Assembly: GCA_031266495.1 (NCBI GenBank)
Contig: JAISAX010000879.1
Span: forward strand, 1-7,330
Direction of reading: 5' to 3'
Length of the DNA stretch: 7,330 bases
Source: Opitutaceae bacterium
Lineage (GTDB): Bacteria > Verrucomicrobiota > Verrucomicrobiae > Opitutales > Opitutaceae
The position numbers and the translations under genes were made by a program. The notes under the pieces are model-generated. The model worked only from the letters and a program-made list of their open reading frames with translations. It was not told the DNA's origin and did not search any database. Numbering within the stretch: the stretch's first letter is position 1; each line of letters starts with the position of its first letter. Positions 1 through 5,754 of this stretch are shown here, one piece after another.

Positions 1-1398
1 AACCCCGGCGTCATGCTCGCCGCCGGCCTGCTGGCGAAAAAAGCCGTCGAGCGCGGCCTCACCGTCAACCCGCTCGTCAAGACCTCACTCGCGCCCGGCT
101 CGCGCGTGGTCACCGACTATCTGGACAAAACCGGCCTCCAGCCCTGGCTCGACCAGCTCGGCTTCGAGACCGTCGGCTACGGTTGCACGACCTGCATTGG
201 CAACTCCGGCCCCCTCGACCCGGCCATTGAGGAAGCCGTCGTCAAAGACGACCTCGTCGCCGCCGCCGTCCTTTCCGGCAACCGCAACTTCGAGGCGCGC
301 GTGCACCAAAGCATCAAGGCCAACTTCCTCATGTCGCCGCCGCTCGTCGTGGCCTTCGCGCTCGCCGGCCGCGTCGATATCGACATGTCCACCGACGCGC
401 TCGGCGTCGGCAAGGACGGCCGGCCCGTTTACCTGCGCGACCTCTGGCCCACGCTCCGCGAAGTGCGCGACCTGCTCTCCGCCGCGTTCCGGCCCGAAGC
501 CTTCCGCCGCCTCTACGCCGACTTCGCCGCGCAGAACCCGGAATGGGGAAAAATCCCCTCGACCACGGGCAACGTGTACGCGTGGGACCGCGACTCGACC
601 TACATCCAGGAGCCGCCCTTCTTCGAAAACTTCTCGCTCACGCCCGGCCCCATCCGGCCGATCACCGGCGCGCGCGCCCTCGGCATTTTCGGCGACTCCG
701 TGACGACCGACCACATCTCGCCCGCCGGCGCGATAAAAAAGACCTCGCCCGCCGGCCGCTACCTCGAGGCGCACGGCGTGGCCTTTGCCGATTTCAACAG
801 TTACGGATCGCGCCGCGGCAACGACCGCATCATGACCCGCGGCACCTTCGCCAATGTCCGCATCAAGAACCTGATGCTCGGTGGCAAGGAAGGCGGCAAC
901 ACCCTCGGCCCCGACGGCCAGGAAACCTCCATCCACGACGCGGCCCGGGCCTGGAAGGCGGCCGACAGCACACCGCTCATCGTCATTGCCGGCCAGGAAT
1001 ACGGCACCGGTTCCTCGCGCGACTGGGCGGCCAAGGGCACCCGCCTCCTCGGCGTGAAGGTGGTGGTGGCGCAGAGCTTCGAGCGTATCCACCGCAGCAA
1101 TCTCGTGGGCATGGGCGTGCTCCCGCTCCAGTTCCGGGAAGGCACCACCGCGCAGACGTTGAAACTCGACGGCACGGAGACGTACGACGTCATCGGTCTC
1201 GACTCATCGATCCGTCCGCAGCAGGACCTCACGCTCAGGATCACGCGCAAGGACGGCCAGGTTGACACCCTCCCGGTGCGTTGCCGCATCGATACGCCCA
1301 TCGAGATCGACTACTACCGGCACGGCGGCATCCTGCCCTGCGTGCTGCGCCAGATCGTCGGAAGTCGAAGGTCGAAAGTCGGGTCCGGCCCCGCTTGA
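1..1398 (+). CDS. acnA: Aconitate hydratase A, C-terminal part (5'-truncated by window edge)
   Basis: Aconitase interconverts citrate and isocitrate through cis-aconitate in the TCA cycle, using a cytoplasmic [4Fe-4S] cluster. The frame is open from base 1 (N-P-G-V before the first Met at 13), so the true start lies upstream. About 465 residues are present; AcnA is usually near 900. Visible hallmarks: the VKTSLAPGS segment; [12 protein letters not shown] with two cluster cysteines (codons 184-186 and 193-195; the third lies upstream); [25 protein letters not shown]; then the swivel domain with [24 protein letters not shown] and the substrate-binding [12 protein letters not shown]. The family normally ends just after [14 protein letters not shown]. 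Here that point is followed by about a dozen extra residues ([11 protein letters not shown]) encoded by an inverted-repeat arm, so the C-terminus is lengthened by non-native sequence. The active-site motifs in view are intact. Codons end mostly in C, as expected of a well-expressed gene. Iron-responsive AcnA rather than AcnB is judged from motif order. Confidence 0.97.
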   Translation, partial: NPGVMLAAGLLAKKAVERGLTVNPLVKTSLAPGSRVVTDYLDKTGLQPWLDQLGFETVGYGCTTCIGNSGPLDPAIEEAVVKDDLVAAAVLSGNRNFEARVHQSIKANFLMSPPLVVAFALAGRVDIDMSTDALGVGKDGRPVYLRDLWPTLREVRDLLSAAFRPEAFRRLYADFAAQNPEWGKIPSTTGNVYAWDRDSTYIQEPPFFENFSLTPGPIRPITGARALGIFGDSVTTDHISPAGAIKKTSPAGRYLEAHGVAFADFNSYGSRRGNDRIMTRGTFANVRIKNLMLGGKEGGNTLGPDGQETSIHDAARAWKAADSTPLIVIAGQEYGTGSSRDWAAKGTRLLGVKVVVAQSFERIHRSNLVGMGVLPLQFREGTTAQTLKLDGTETYDVIGLDSSIRPQQDLTLRITRKDGQVDTLPVRCRIDTPIEIDYYRHGGILPCVLRQIVGSRRSKVGSGPA

Positions 1399-1497
1399 GG
1401 CGGGGCCAAATCTGCAAGCAGGTTGCGCGCGGGGTGCGCGGTGGTGACTTCCGACCTTCCGACTTCAGACCTCCGACTTTCGACCTTCGACTCTTTC
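1360..1497. repeat. Inverted-repeat element, copy 1 (heptad-built arms)
   Basis: A perfect 19-bp inverted repeat, gtcgaaggtcgaaagtcgg at 1364-1382 and its reverse complement at 1473-1491, encloses about 90 bp. Both arms are chains of 7-8 bp units. The left has three (1360-1366, 1367-1373, 1374-1380). The right has six (1446-1452, 1453-1460, 1461-1467, 1468-1474, 1475-1481, 1482-1488), then gactctttc (1489-1497), which reaches the stop codon of the minus-strand PTS gene. The element fills essentially the whole gap between the two convergent genes, and its left arm lies inside the acnA reading frame. Transcripts from either side could fold it into a long hairpin, so a shared terminator or mRNA-end stabiliser is possible. 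A related copy lies at 2825-2952. There is no coding capacity for a transposase, so mobility is not shown; it could be a MITE/REP-like element. Confidence 0.85.
1387..1407 (+). terminator. GC hairpin spanning the acnA stop codon (possible terminator)
   Basis: ggccccgc (1387-1394) pairs perfectly with gcggggcc (1400-1407) around a 5-base loop that contains the TGA stop. The 8-bp GC stem sits inside the repeat element. No U-tract follows (aaatctg comes next), so it is not a classical intrinsic terminator. It may instead be the inner part of the larger fold of the element. Confidence 0.35.
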
Positions 1498-1975
1498 ACG
1501 CCACCGGGGCGAGCAGGCGTTCTTCGGCGGCGAGCAGGGCGGAGGCGAATTCTTCCGGGGTCGAGGCATTCAGAAGAGCCTCGCGATTGGCGGGATCCCT
1601 GGCGATCCGGCACAGGGTGCTGACGACGCGGAGGTATTCGGTGGGGTTGTTTTTCGGAGTGCCGAGGACGAACATCAGGCGGACGTTCTGGTTGCCGTTT
1701 TCGTAAACGACGCCCGTGTTGCTCCGGCCGATGGCGAGAACGATACGGCGCACATGTTCGGTCCGGGCGTGCGGCAGCGAAATCTCGTTGCCCAGACACG
1801 TTGTATCGAGCCGGTCGCGGGCGAGCAGCTCGTTATAAAAACCCTGGAAATTAAGGACGTCAGGGTGCCCATCAAGCAATCGGGCCACCTCGTTGAGCGC
1901 GGCGGTGCGGCGGGTGTTTTGCACCTGCAGCGAGATATACGAAGCGTCGACGAGTTCTGACAGGCGGACAGGCAT
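1496..1975 (-). CDS. PTS EIIA type-2 (fructose/nitrogen) domain protein, stand-alone
   Basis: A 159-residue single-domain protein of the PTS EIIA-2 family (FruA/MtlA/PtsN type). These proteins accept a phosphoryl group from HPr or NPr on a histidine. They then pass it to an EIIB or, in PtsN-like members, act as regulators. The phosphorylation site is recognisable in GNEISLPHARTEHV, with His69 in the conserved PHAR context. The N-terminal LSELVDASYISLQVQNTRRTAALNEVARLL and the later FVLGTPKNNPTEYLRVVSTLCRIARD also match the fold. The start at 1975 is supported by an AAGGGAG ribosome site six bases upstream. No EIIB or EIIC gene adjoins it in this window. A regulatory PtsN-like role or a partner elsewhere is therefore likelier than a local transport operon (inference). 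It converges on acnA, and a terminator-like hairpin separates it from the upstream flavin reductase gene. Confidence 0.9.
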   Translation of the reverse strand: MPVRLSELVDASYISLQVQNTRRTAALNEVARLLDGHPDVLNFQGFYNELLARDRLDTTCLGNEISLPHARTEHVRRIVLAIGRSNTGVVYENGNQNVRLMFVLGTPKNNPTEYLRVVSTLCRIARDPANREALLNASTPEEFASALLAAEERLLAPVA

Positions 1976-1981
1976 GGGCGG

Positions 1982-1988
1982 CTCCCTT
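1982..1988 (-). promoter_or_regulatory. Shine-Dalgarno of the PTS IIA gene
   Basis: The minus strand reads AAGGGAG here, with six bases between it and the ATG at 1975. It is the clearest ribosome-binding site in the window and decides the start of the PTS gene. Confidence 0.7.
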
Positions 1989-2020
1989 GGTCGAATGGTG
2001 GTTTACGCGGAGGGGGGTCG

Positions 2021-2055
2021 AAAAAAACGACGTCGCCTTGCCGGGAAGGCAAGGC
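2021..2055 (-). terminator. Intrinsic terminator-like hairpin after the flavin reductase gene
   Basis: On the minus strand a perfect 8-bp stem (gccttgcc at 2035-2042 with ggcaaggc at 2048-2055; 5-base loop) is followed, after seven bases, by seven T (A7 at 2021-2027 on the plus strand). It lies about 110 bp downstream of the flavin reductase stop and 46 bp before the PTS start. It fits termination of the former. It could also be a leader attenuator of the latter, because little room remains for a PTS promoter after it. The stem-to-T gap is longer than usual. Confidence 0.5.
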
Positions 2056-2111
2056 TGAAACGGACGGATGAAACGGAAAAAAAAATGACACCCGGACGGG
2101 CCCGCTGGCAC

Positions 2112-2124
2112 GGGGGGGGGGGGG
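2112..2124. repeat. G13 homopolymer tract
   Basis: Thirteen consecutive G on the plus strand lie in the gap between the flavin reductase stop (2166) and the PTS start (1975). On the transcribed minus strand it is a C tract about 140 bases before the PTS ATG. It interrupts no recognised gene. Its length may vary between cells or be a base-calling error. Confidence 0.9.
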
Positions 2125-2165
2125 CCATCCGGTAATTCGCGGCGCGGCGGGAAGCCGTTGCGAGG

Positions 2166-2783
2166 TCAGCTTTTCCGGTCGGGACGCTTCACGGTGAAAC
2201 GCTCGCGGGTGCCCGCGTAGTCCTCGCCGCCCATCCGGCCGATGGTGTCGAGCTTCGCGGGATCGACGCGACCACGTGCGTCGAGCACGGCGTCGGCGAT
2301 GTGGGCGCAGAGGATGCGGCCGATGATGATGTGGGCGGCGAGCGGACCTTCGCCCACGTTGACAATATTGTGGAGCGTGCACTCGAACGCCGCCGGGGCG
2401 GCGGCAACCCGGGGCGGGCGGATGTGCAGGCTGGCGGCCCGCCCGATGCCGAACGCCTCGAACTCGCTCTCGCCGTGCGGGAGGAGGGCGGCGGTGTTGT
2501 TCATCGGCCCGGCGAGCGCCTGCGGCACCACGTTGACGACAAACTCGGGCACCGCCTCGATGTTTTGTACCGTGTCCTTCTTTTTGCCGTCGCGGTTGTT
2601 GACCGGGATAAAAAGCAGGGTGGGCGGGTTGGAGGTCACGCCGTTGAAAAACGAGAAGGGCGCGAGGTTGGTCCTGCCGTCGGCGGAGACGGTCGAGACC
2701 CAGGCGATGGGACGCGGGGTGATGAGGCTCACCATCCAGGCGTAGGCGTGTTTCGGTTCGAGGGAGGAGAAATCCAGCAACAT
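2166..2783 (-). CDS. Flavin reductase-like domain protein (FMN-binding split barrel)
   Basis: A 205-residue protein of the flavin reductase-like family (DIM6/NTAB, COG1853 type). Members bind FMN in a split beta-barrel and serve as NAD(P)H:flavin oxidoreductases or related FMN proteins. The defining segment is at residues 20-58: TPRPIAWVSTVSADGRTNLAPFSFF followed by NGVTSNPPTLLF, where the S-x-DG-x-NLAPFS-F motif contacts FMN. DTVQNIEAVPEFVVNVV (70-86) and the E-C-x-L core strand (134-137) also match. The length is typical and there is no signal peptide, so it is cytoplasmic. The ATG at 2783 begins MLLDFSSLEPKHAYAWM, the usual family opening, although no strong ribosome site precedes it. It stands alone, so no partner monooxygenase can be named and the physiological substrate is unknown. 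It is divergent from the dehydrogenase gene. Confidence 0.92.
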   Translation of the reverse strand: MLLDFSSLEPKHAYAWMVSLITPRPIAWVSTVSADGRTNLAPFSFFNGVTSNPPTLLFIPVNNRDGKKKDTVQNIEAVPEFVVNVVPQALAGPMNNTAALLPHGESEFEAFGIGRAASLHIRPPRVAAAPAAFECTLHNIVNVGEGPLAAHIIIGRILCAHIADAVLDARGRVDPAKLDTIGRMGGEDYAGTRERFTVKRPDRKS

Positions 2784-2824
2784 GGCGGCGGTTTTAAGGA
2801 TCGCGCGAGGGAGAGGGCAAGATC

Positions 2825-2952
2825 AGTCAAAAGTCGGAAGGTCGAAAGTCGAAGGTCGTCAGCGGCGGGCCGGAGCGGGCCATTTTGCCCGGTGGGCCCC
2901 CCCCGGCCGGGCCGCTCCCGACCTTCGACTTTCTGACCTTTGACTTTTGACT
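2825..2952. repeat. Inverted-repeat element, copy 2 (heptad-built arms)
   Basis: Two 33-base arms, 2825-2857 and 2920-2952, are near-perfect inverted repeats. The outer 11 and inner 13 positions pair exactly; the middle differs only by shifted single bases. They are chains of 7-8 bp units: left agtc, aaaagtc, ggaaggtc, gaaagtc, gaaggtc; right gaccttc, gactttct, gaccttt, gactttt, gact. The GC-rich core continues the pairing (agcggc 2861-2866 with gccgct 2911-2916) and contains a C8 run (2897-2904). The units match copy 1 at 1360-1497, but the cores differ. The element lies in the divergent gap between the flavin reductase and dehydrogenase genes, where promoters are expected, so a terminator role fits less well here. 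No ORF in it is credible. Confidence 0.87.
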
Positions 2953-2963
2953 CCTTTCTTCTG

Positions 2964-2979
2964 GACGAAACCGTTCGTC
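2964..2979. promoter_or_regulatory. Small palindrome in the divergent intergenic region (possible operator)
   Basis: gacgaa (2964-2969) and ttcgtc (2974-2979) form a perfect 6-bp inverted repeat around accg. It lies 82 bases before the dehydrogenase start and just outside repeat copy 2. The size and position would suit a dimeric repressor. I cannot name the family, and no clear promoter hexamers flank it. The match could be chance. Confidence 0.25.
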
Positions 2980-3060
2980 ACGGGCGTCTGAAAACGGATG
3001 CGGGAAGAAAGGGGTTGTTATCTGCCGCCGGCGGGCGTGTGCTGCGTGCCACGCATCCCT

Positions 3061-4059
3061 ATGAAGAAAGGTCTGATTGTTCTCGATTCACATGCCTTCG
3101 AGCTGATTTACGGTGACGAAATGCGCGCCGAAATCGCCGCCCTGGTGGACTTGCGTTCCTCCCGGCCGCTGACGAAAGCGGAGGTGGCGGCCGACCCCGC
3201 GGTCCTGCGCGACGTGGAAGTGATCTTTTCGGGCTGGGGCGCCCCGAAGATGGATGCGGCCTTTCTCGAAGCGGCTCCGAAACTGGAGGCGGTGTTTTAC
3301 GGGGCGGGCTCGATCCGCGGTTTCACCAGCGACGCCTTCTGGGCGCGCGGCATCACGGTGGCCAGCGCCTACGCGATGAACGCGATCCCGGTGGCCGAGT
3401 TCACGCTGGCGGCGATCCTGCTCAGCCTGAAAAACACCTGGCGCTACGCGCTCGGGGCCAGGCGGCTCGGCCATTACCCGGAACGCATCCCGTGCGCGGG
3501 CGGTTACGGCAGCAAGGTGGGCATCATCTCGCTCGGCATGATCGGCCGGCTGGTGCGCGACCGGCTGCGCCCGTTTGACCTGAAGGTGCTCGCCTGCGAT
3601 CCGTTCGTGAAGCCGGAGCAGGCGCGCGATCTGGAGGTGGAGCTGGTGTCGCTCGACGAGATTTTCCGCCGGTGCGACGTGGTCAGCCTGCACACGCCCT
3701 GGTTGCCGGAGACGGTGGGCATGATCACCGGAAGCCATTTCGAGTTGATGAAACCGGGCGCGACTTTCCTGAACACGGCGCGCGGGGCGGTGGTGCGCGA
3801 GGACGAGATGATCGCGGTGCTGGCGAAGCGGCCGGAGATCACGGCGCTGCTCGACGTGACGTACCCGAAGGAGCCACCGTTGCCGGAGTCGCCGTTGTGG
3901 ACGCTGCCCAACGTGGTCTTGACGCCGCACATCGCCGGTTCGCAGAACGGCGAATGCCGGCGCATGGGTCGGTTGATGCTCGACGAGTTCGGCCGTTGGT
4001 CGAAGGGGGAGCCGATGCAATGGTCGATCACCCGCGAGCGCGCGGCGGTGCTGGCCTGA
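3061..4059 (+). CDS. D-2-hydroxyacid dehydrogenase family protein (NAD-dependent)
   Basis: A 332-residue cytoplasmic member of the D-isomer-specific 2-hydroxyacid dehydrogenase family, which interconverts 2-hydroxy and 2-oxo acids with NAD(P). The C-terminal part of the split substrate domain follows the Rossmann domain. Visible parts: VGIISLGMIGRLV (153-165) as the dinucleotide loop; Asp180 ending the second strand (LACDPF), which favours NAD over NADP; and the catalytic triad Arg241 (NTARGAVV), Glu271 (YPKEPPLPESPLW) and His290 (LTPHIAGS). The glycine signature reads S-L-G-M-I-G, with Ser157 in place of the first Gly of GxGxxG. I believe a subgroup of the family shares this. The start at 3061 (MKKGLIVLDSH, matching the first beta strand) is preferred over an in-frame ATG at 2998, whose extra 21 residues look non-native; neither has a strong ribosome site. 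The substrate is not deducible. The neighbours suggest sugar-acid metabolism, but only weakly. It converges on the GH10-like gene. Confidence 0.93.
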   Translation: MKKGLIVLDSHAFELIYGDEMRAEIAALVDLRSSRPLTKAEVAADPAVLRDVEVIFSGWGAPKMDAAFLEAAPKLEAVFYGAGSIRGFTSDAFWARGITVASAYAMNAIPVAEFTLAAILLSLKNTWRYALGARRLGHYPERIPCAGGYGSKVGIISLGMIGRLVRDRLRPFDLKVLACDPFVKPEQARDLEVELVSLDEIFRRCDVVSLHTPWLPETVGMITGSHFELMKPGATFLNTARGAVVREDEMIAVLAKRPEITALLDVTYPKEPPLPESPLWTLPNVVLTPHIAGSQNGECRRMGRLMLDEFGRWSKGEPMQWSITRERAAVLA

Positions 4060-4075
4060 ACGGGCGGTAAAGGCC

Positions 4076-4106
4076 GACCGGTCGTGATAGCCGCTGGCGA
4101 CCGGTC
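4076..4106. terminator. Hairpin between convergent genes, overlapping the GH10-like stop codon
   Basis: gaccggtcg (4076-4084) pairs perfectly with cgaccggtc (4098-4106), giving a 9-bp stem with a 13-base loop. The core gaccggtc is itself an 8-bp palindrome, so it is present twice in both senses. It lies in the 45-bp gap downstream of both convergent genes and covers two bases of the minus-strand stop (4105-4107). No good T-tract follows on either strand, so a shared bidirectional terminator is plausible but not clear. Confidence 0.4.
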
Positions 4107-5754
4107 AGTCGCGCCCGTGCCGCACCTTCATCATCAGGTCGAGCCAACGGAGCGGGGAGGCGGCGTCGGGCCGAAGTGTTGCCGAGACATCGTTGTGGCC
4201 CCGGCGGACGAGGTCGGGTCTTACGGGATAAACCAGCCAGTCGCCCTCCCGGGCGGGAGTGGCCAGCGGGCTGTTGTTGAAACGCACCTCGGGCACGGCC
4301 GCCGCGCCCGGCGCACCAGCGGAGCGGGTTTCCGCTGCGGTATCCGAATTTTCGATGCGAAGGCAGAGCAAAAACGATGGCGGGCGCTCCGTCTGCGCGG
4401 GCGATTCGGCGAGGCGGATGCGGGCGCGGGCGGTTTTGCCCGGCGACAGCAGACGGGGCGCGCCGGGGTTCAGGGTCTCGATGGTCTGATACGGAGCGAG
4501 GGGCAGGTTGCTGCGCATGGGCGTGGCGCCGACGCCGTGCACGGAGGCGAAGTAATCCTTGTCGAGCGTGGCGAGCAGCGCGGGGTCGCCGGCTTCGCGC
4601 CAGATGGGACGGCGGGGGTTGAACTGGTTGAAGAAATAAACGCCGTCGGCCCCGGCATCCCGGGCGTTGGCGACGCGGGCGCGGTAGGCGAGATCGGTCA
4701 TGCGCAGGGTCGAGCGGTGCGGCGGCGTGTCGGCGGTGTCGGGCACGCGGGCATCATCGAGCGAAGGATAGACTTTCACGCCGTATTTGCGGGCGAGCGC
4801 CACGCTTTCCTCCCACTCGTTGAATTGAAAATAGCCGCCGACGACGAGCAGATCGACGAGGTCGGCGGAGAGCCAGGTTTCGAGGTCCAGCCCGATGGTG
4901 CGGCAGTAAGTGGCGGAGTCGGGCACCCGGACGGCGATGAGCAGAGGGCGTCCGCGGCGGCGGCCTTCGGCGTCGGCCATGGCGCGGATGCGGCGGAGCA
5001 GGTCCGTCATCATGGCGAGTTCGTCGGCGGTGGCGGGCCGGCCCTGCGTGGTGGAAGGGATAAACAGGGGGTGACGGAAAAAATCGAGTTCGACGCCGTC
5101 CACGTCGTAATGGAGGCAGACTTCCTCGATGTAGCGGAAGGCGAGTTCGCGGATTTCGGGACGGGCATAGTTGACGGCCGACCAGGAGCCGTAGGGCAGC
5201 CGTTCGCCGCGTTTGCCGAGGAGGTATTCCGGATGCCCCATCTTGAGGCGGTTGGCCTCGAAGAGGGCGGGGCCGTACTTGTCGGCGTAGCCGTCGTGGT
5301 TGTCGTTCATCCGCATGGACCAGAAGAGTTCCATGTTGTGCGTGCGCGTGAAGTTTTGCACGACGCGCAGCGGATCGATGCCGGCGTCGAGCAGGGCCTG
5401 CATCTGGTTGTTGGCGTGGCGATTTTCCCGGCTGGTGAAAATCTGGCCGACCCGGGTGAAGTGCGTGAAGAGGCCGAAGCCGGAGCTCCAGGTGCAATAG
5501 AAGAGGCTGTCCACCTGCGTGCCGGCGAGCGGGGCGATGCGGCGGGCGAGCAGGTCTTCGGCGGAGGGGCGGCGGAGCATCATGACGGGTTCGTTGCCGT
5601 CATTGTTCACGATGACGCGTCGGGGACGGTCGACGGCGGATTGCCGCCATTCCCGGTCCGCCGGTGACGGCGGCGGCGCGGATTGTGCGCGGACCGAGGG
5701 CAGGGCGGGTGCCAGGGCGAGGACGAGGAGTGGAAGGAAACGGCAGCGTATCAT
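4105..5754 (-). CDS. Secreted GH10-like (GHL10/DUF4015-type) TIM-barrel protein, family uncertain
   Basis: A 549-residue exported protein. Residues 1-23 form a Sec signal peptide (MIRCRFLP, hydrophobic LLVLALAPALP, then VRA before QS). The barrel-like part runs from about 45 to 410. Marks are RVIVNNDGNEP (47-55), VDSLFYCTW (81-89), WSMRMNDNHD (145-154), VDGVELDFFRHP (218-229), LLIAVRVP (271-278), LVDLLVVGGYF (299-309), GVKVYPSLDD (325-334) and GADGVYFFNQF (368-378). The DGxxxDxxRxP pattern resembles the conserved strand of GHL10/DUF4015-type putative glycoside hydrolases, where an acidic residue sits at the barrel mouth; Glu222 and Asp224 are candidates here. Residues about 430-549 look like a beta-rich accessory domain. 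The ATG overlaps the symporter stop (ATGA), giving translational coupling. Hydrolysis of a glycan is inferred from fold-like motifs; the exact family and substrate are unknown. The same frame stays open upstream through the symporter gene, but the signal peptide fixes the start at 5754. Confidence 0.85.
   Translation of the reverse strand: MIRCRFLPLLVLALAPALPSVRAQSAPPPSPADREWRQSAVDRPRRVIVNNDGNEPVMMLRRPSAEDLLARRIAPLAGTQVDSLFYCTWSSGFGLFTHFTRVGQIFTSRENRHANNQMQALLDAGIDPLRVVQNFTRTHNMELFWSMRMNDNHDGYADKYGPALFEANRLKMGHPEYLLGKRGERLPYGSWSAVNYARPEIRELAFRYIEEVCLHYDVDGVELDFFRHPLFIPSTTQGRPATADELAMMTDLLRRIRAMADAEGRRRGRPLLIAVRVPDSATYCRTIGLDLETWLSADLVDLLVVGGYFQFNEWEESVALARKYGVKVYPSLDDARVPDTADTPPHRSTLRMTDLAYRARVANARDAGADGVYFFNQFNPRRPIWREAGDPALLATLDKDYFASVHGVGATPMRSNLPLAPYQTIETLNPGAPRLLSPGKTARARIRLAESPAQTERPPSFLLCLRIENSDTAAETRSAGAPGAAAVPEVRFNNSPLATPAREGDWLVYPVRPDLVRRGHNDVSATLRPDAASPLRWLDLMMKVRHGRD

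Noticed and set aside
85..1092. Minus-strand open frame (335 codons) antisense to acnA
   Set aside because: The translation is compositionally odd and lacks motifs, while the plus strand carries full aconitase signatures.
1360..1497. CRISPR-like array, given the repeated short units
   Set aside because: Units are 7-8 bp, adjacent, without spacers, and arranged as inverted arms; no cas genes are present.
2077..2103. A9 run next to cccggacggg as a second minus-strand terminator
   Set aside because: The possible stem is only about four pairs with a two-base loop, too weak compared with the hairpin at 2035-2055.
2998..3060. Earlier ATG for the dehydrogenase, adding 21 residues
   Set aside because: The added residues are Cys/Pro-rich and precede the natural first beta strand, and no good ribosome site is present.
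3088..4020. Minus-strand open frame (310 codons) antisense to the dehydrogenase gene
   Set aside because: His/Arg/Gln-rich translation without motifs; a shadow of the plus-strand enzyme.
4084..5667. Long plus-strand open frame (527 codons) antisense to the GH10-like gene
   Set aside because: Low-complexity Gly/Ala/Val/Glu/Arg-rich translation with no family motif. It mirrors a gene with a signal peptide and barrel motifs; long antisense frames are common at this GC content.
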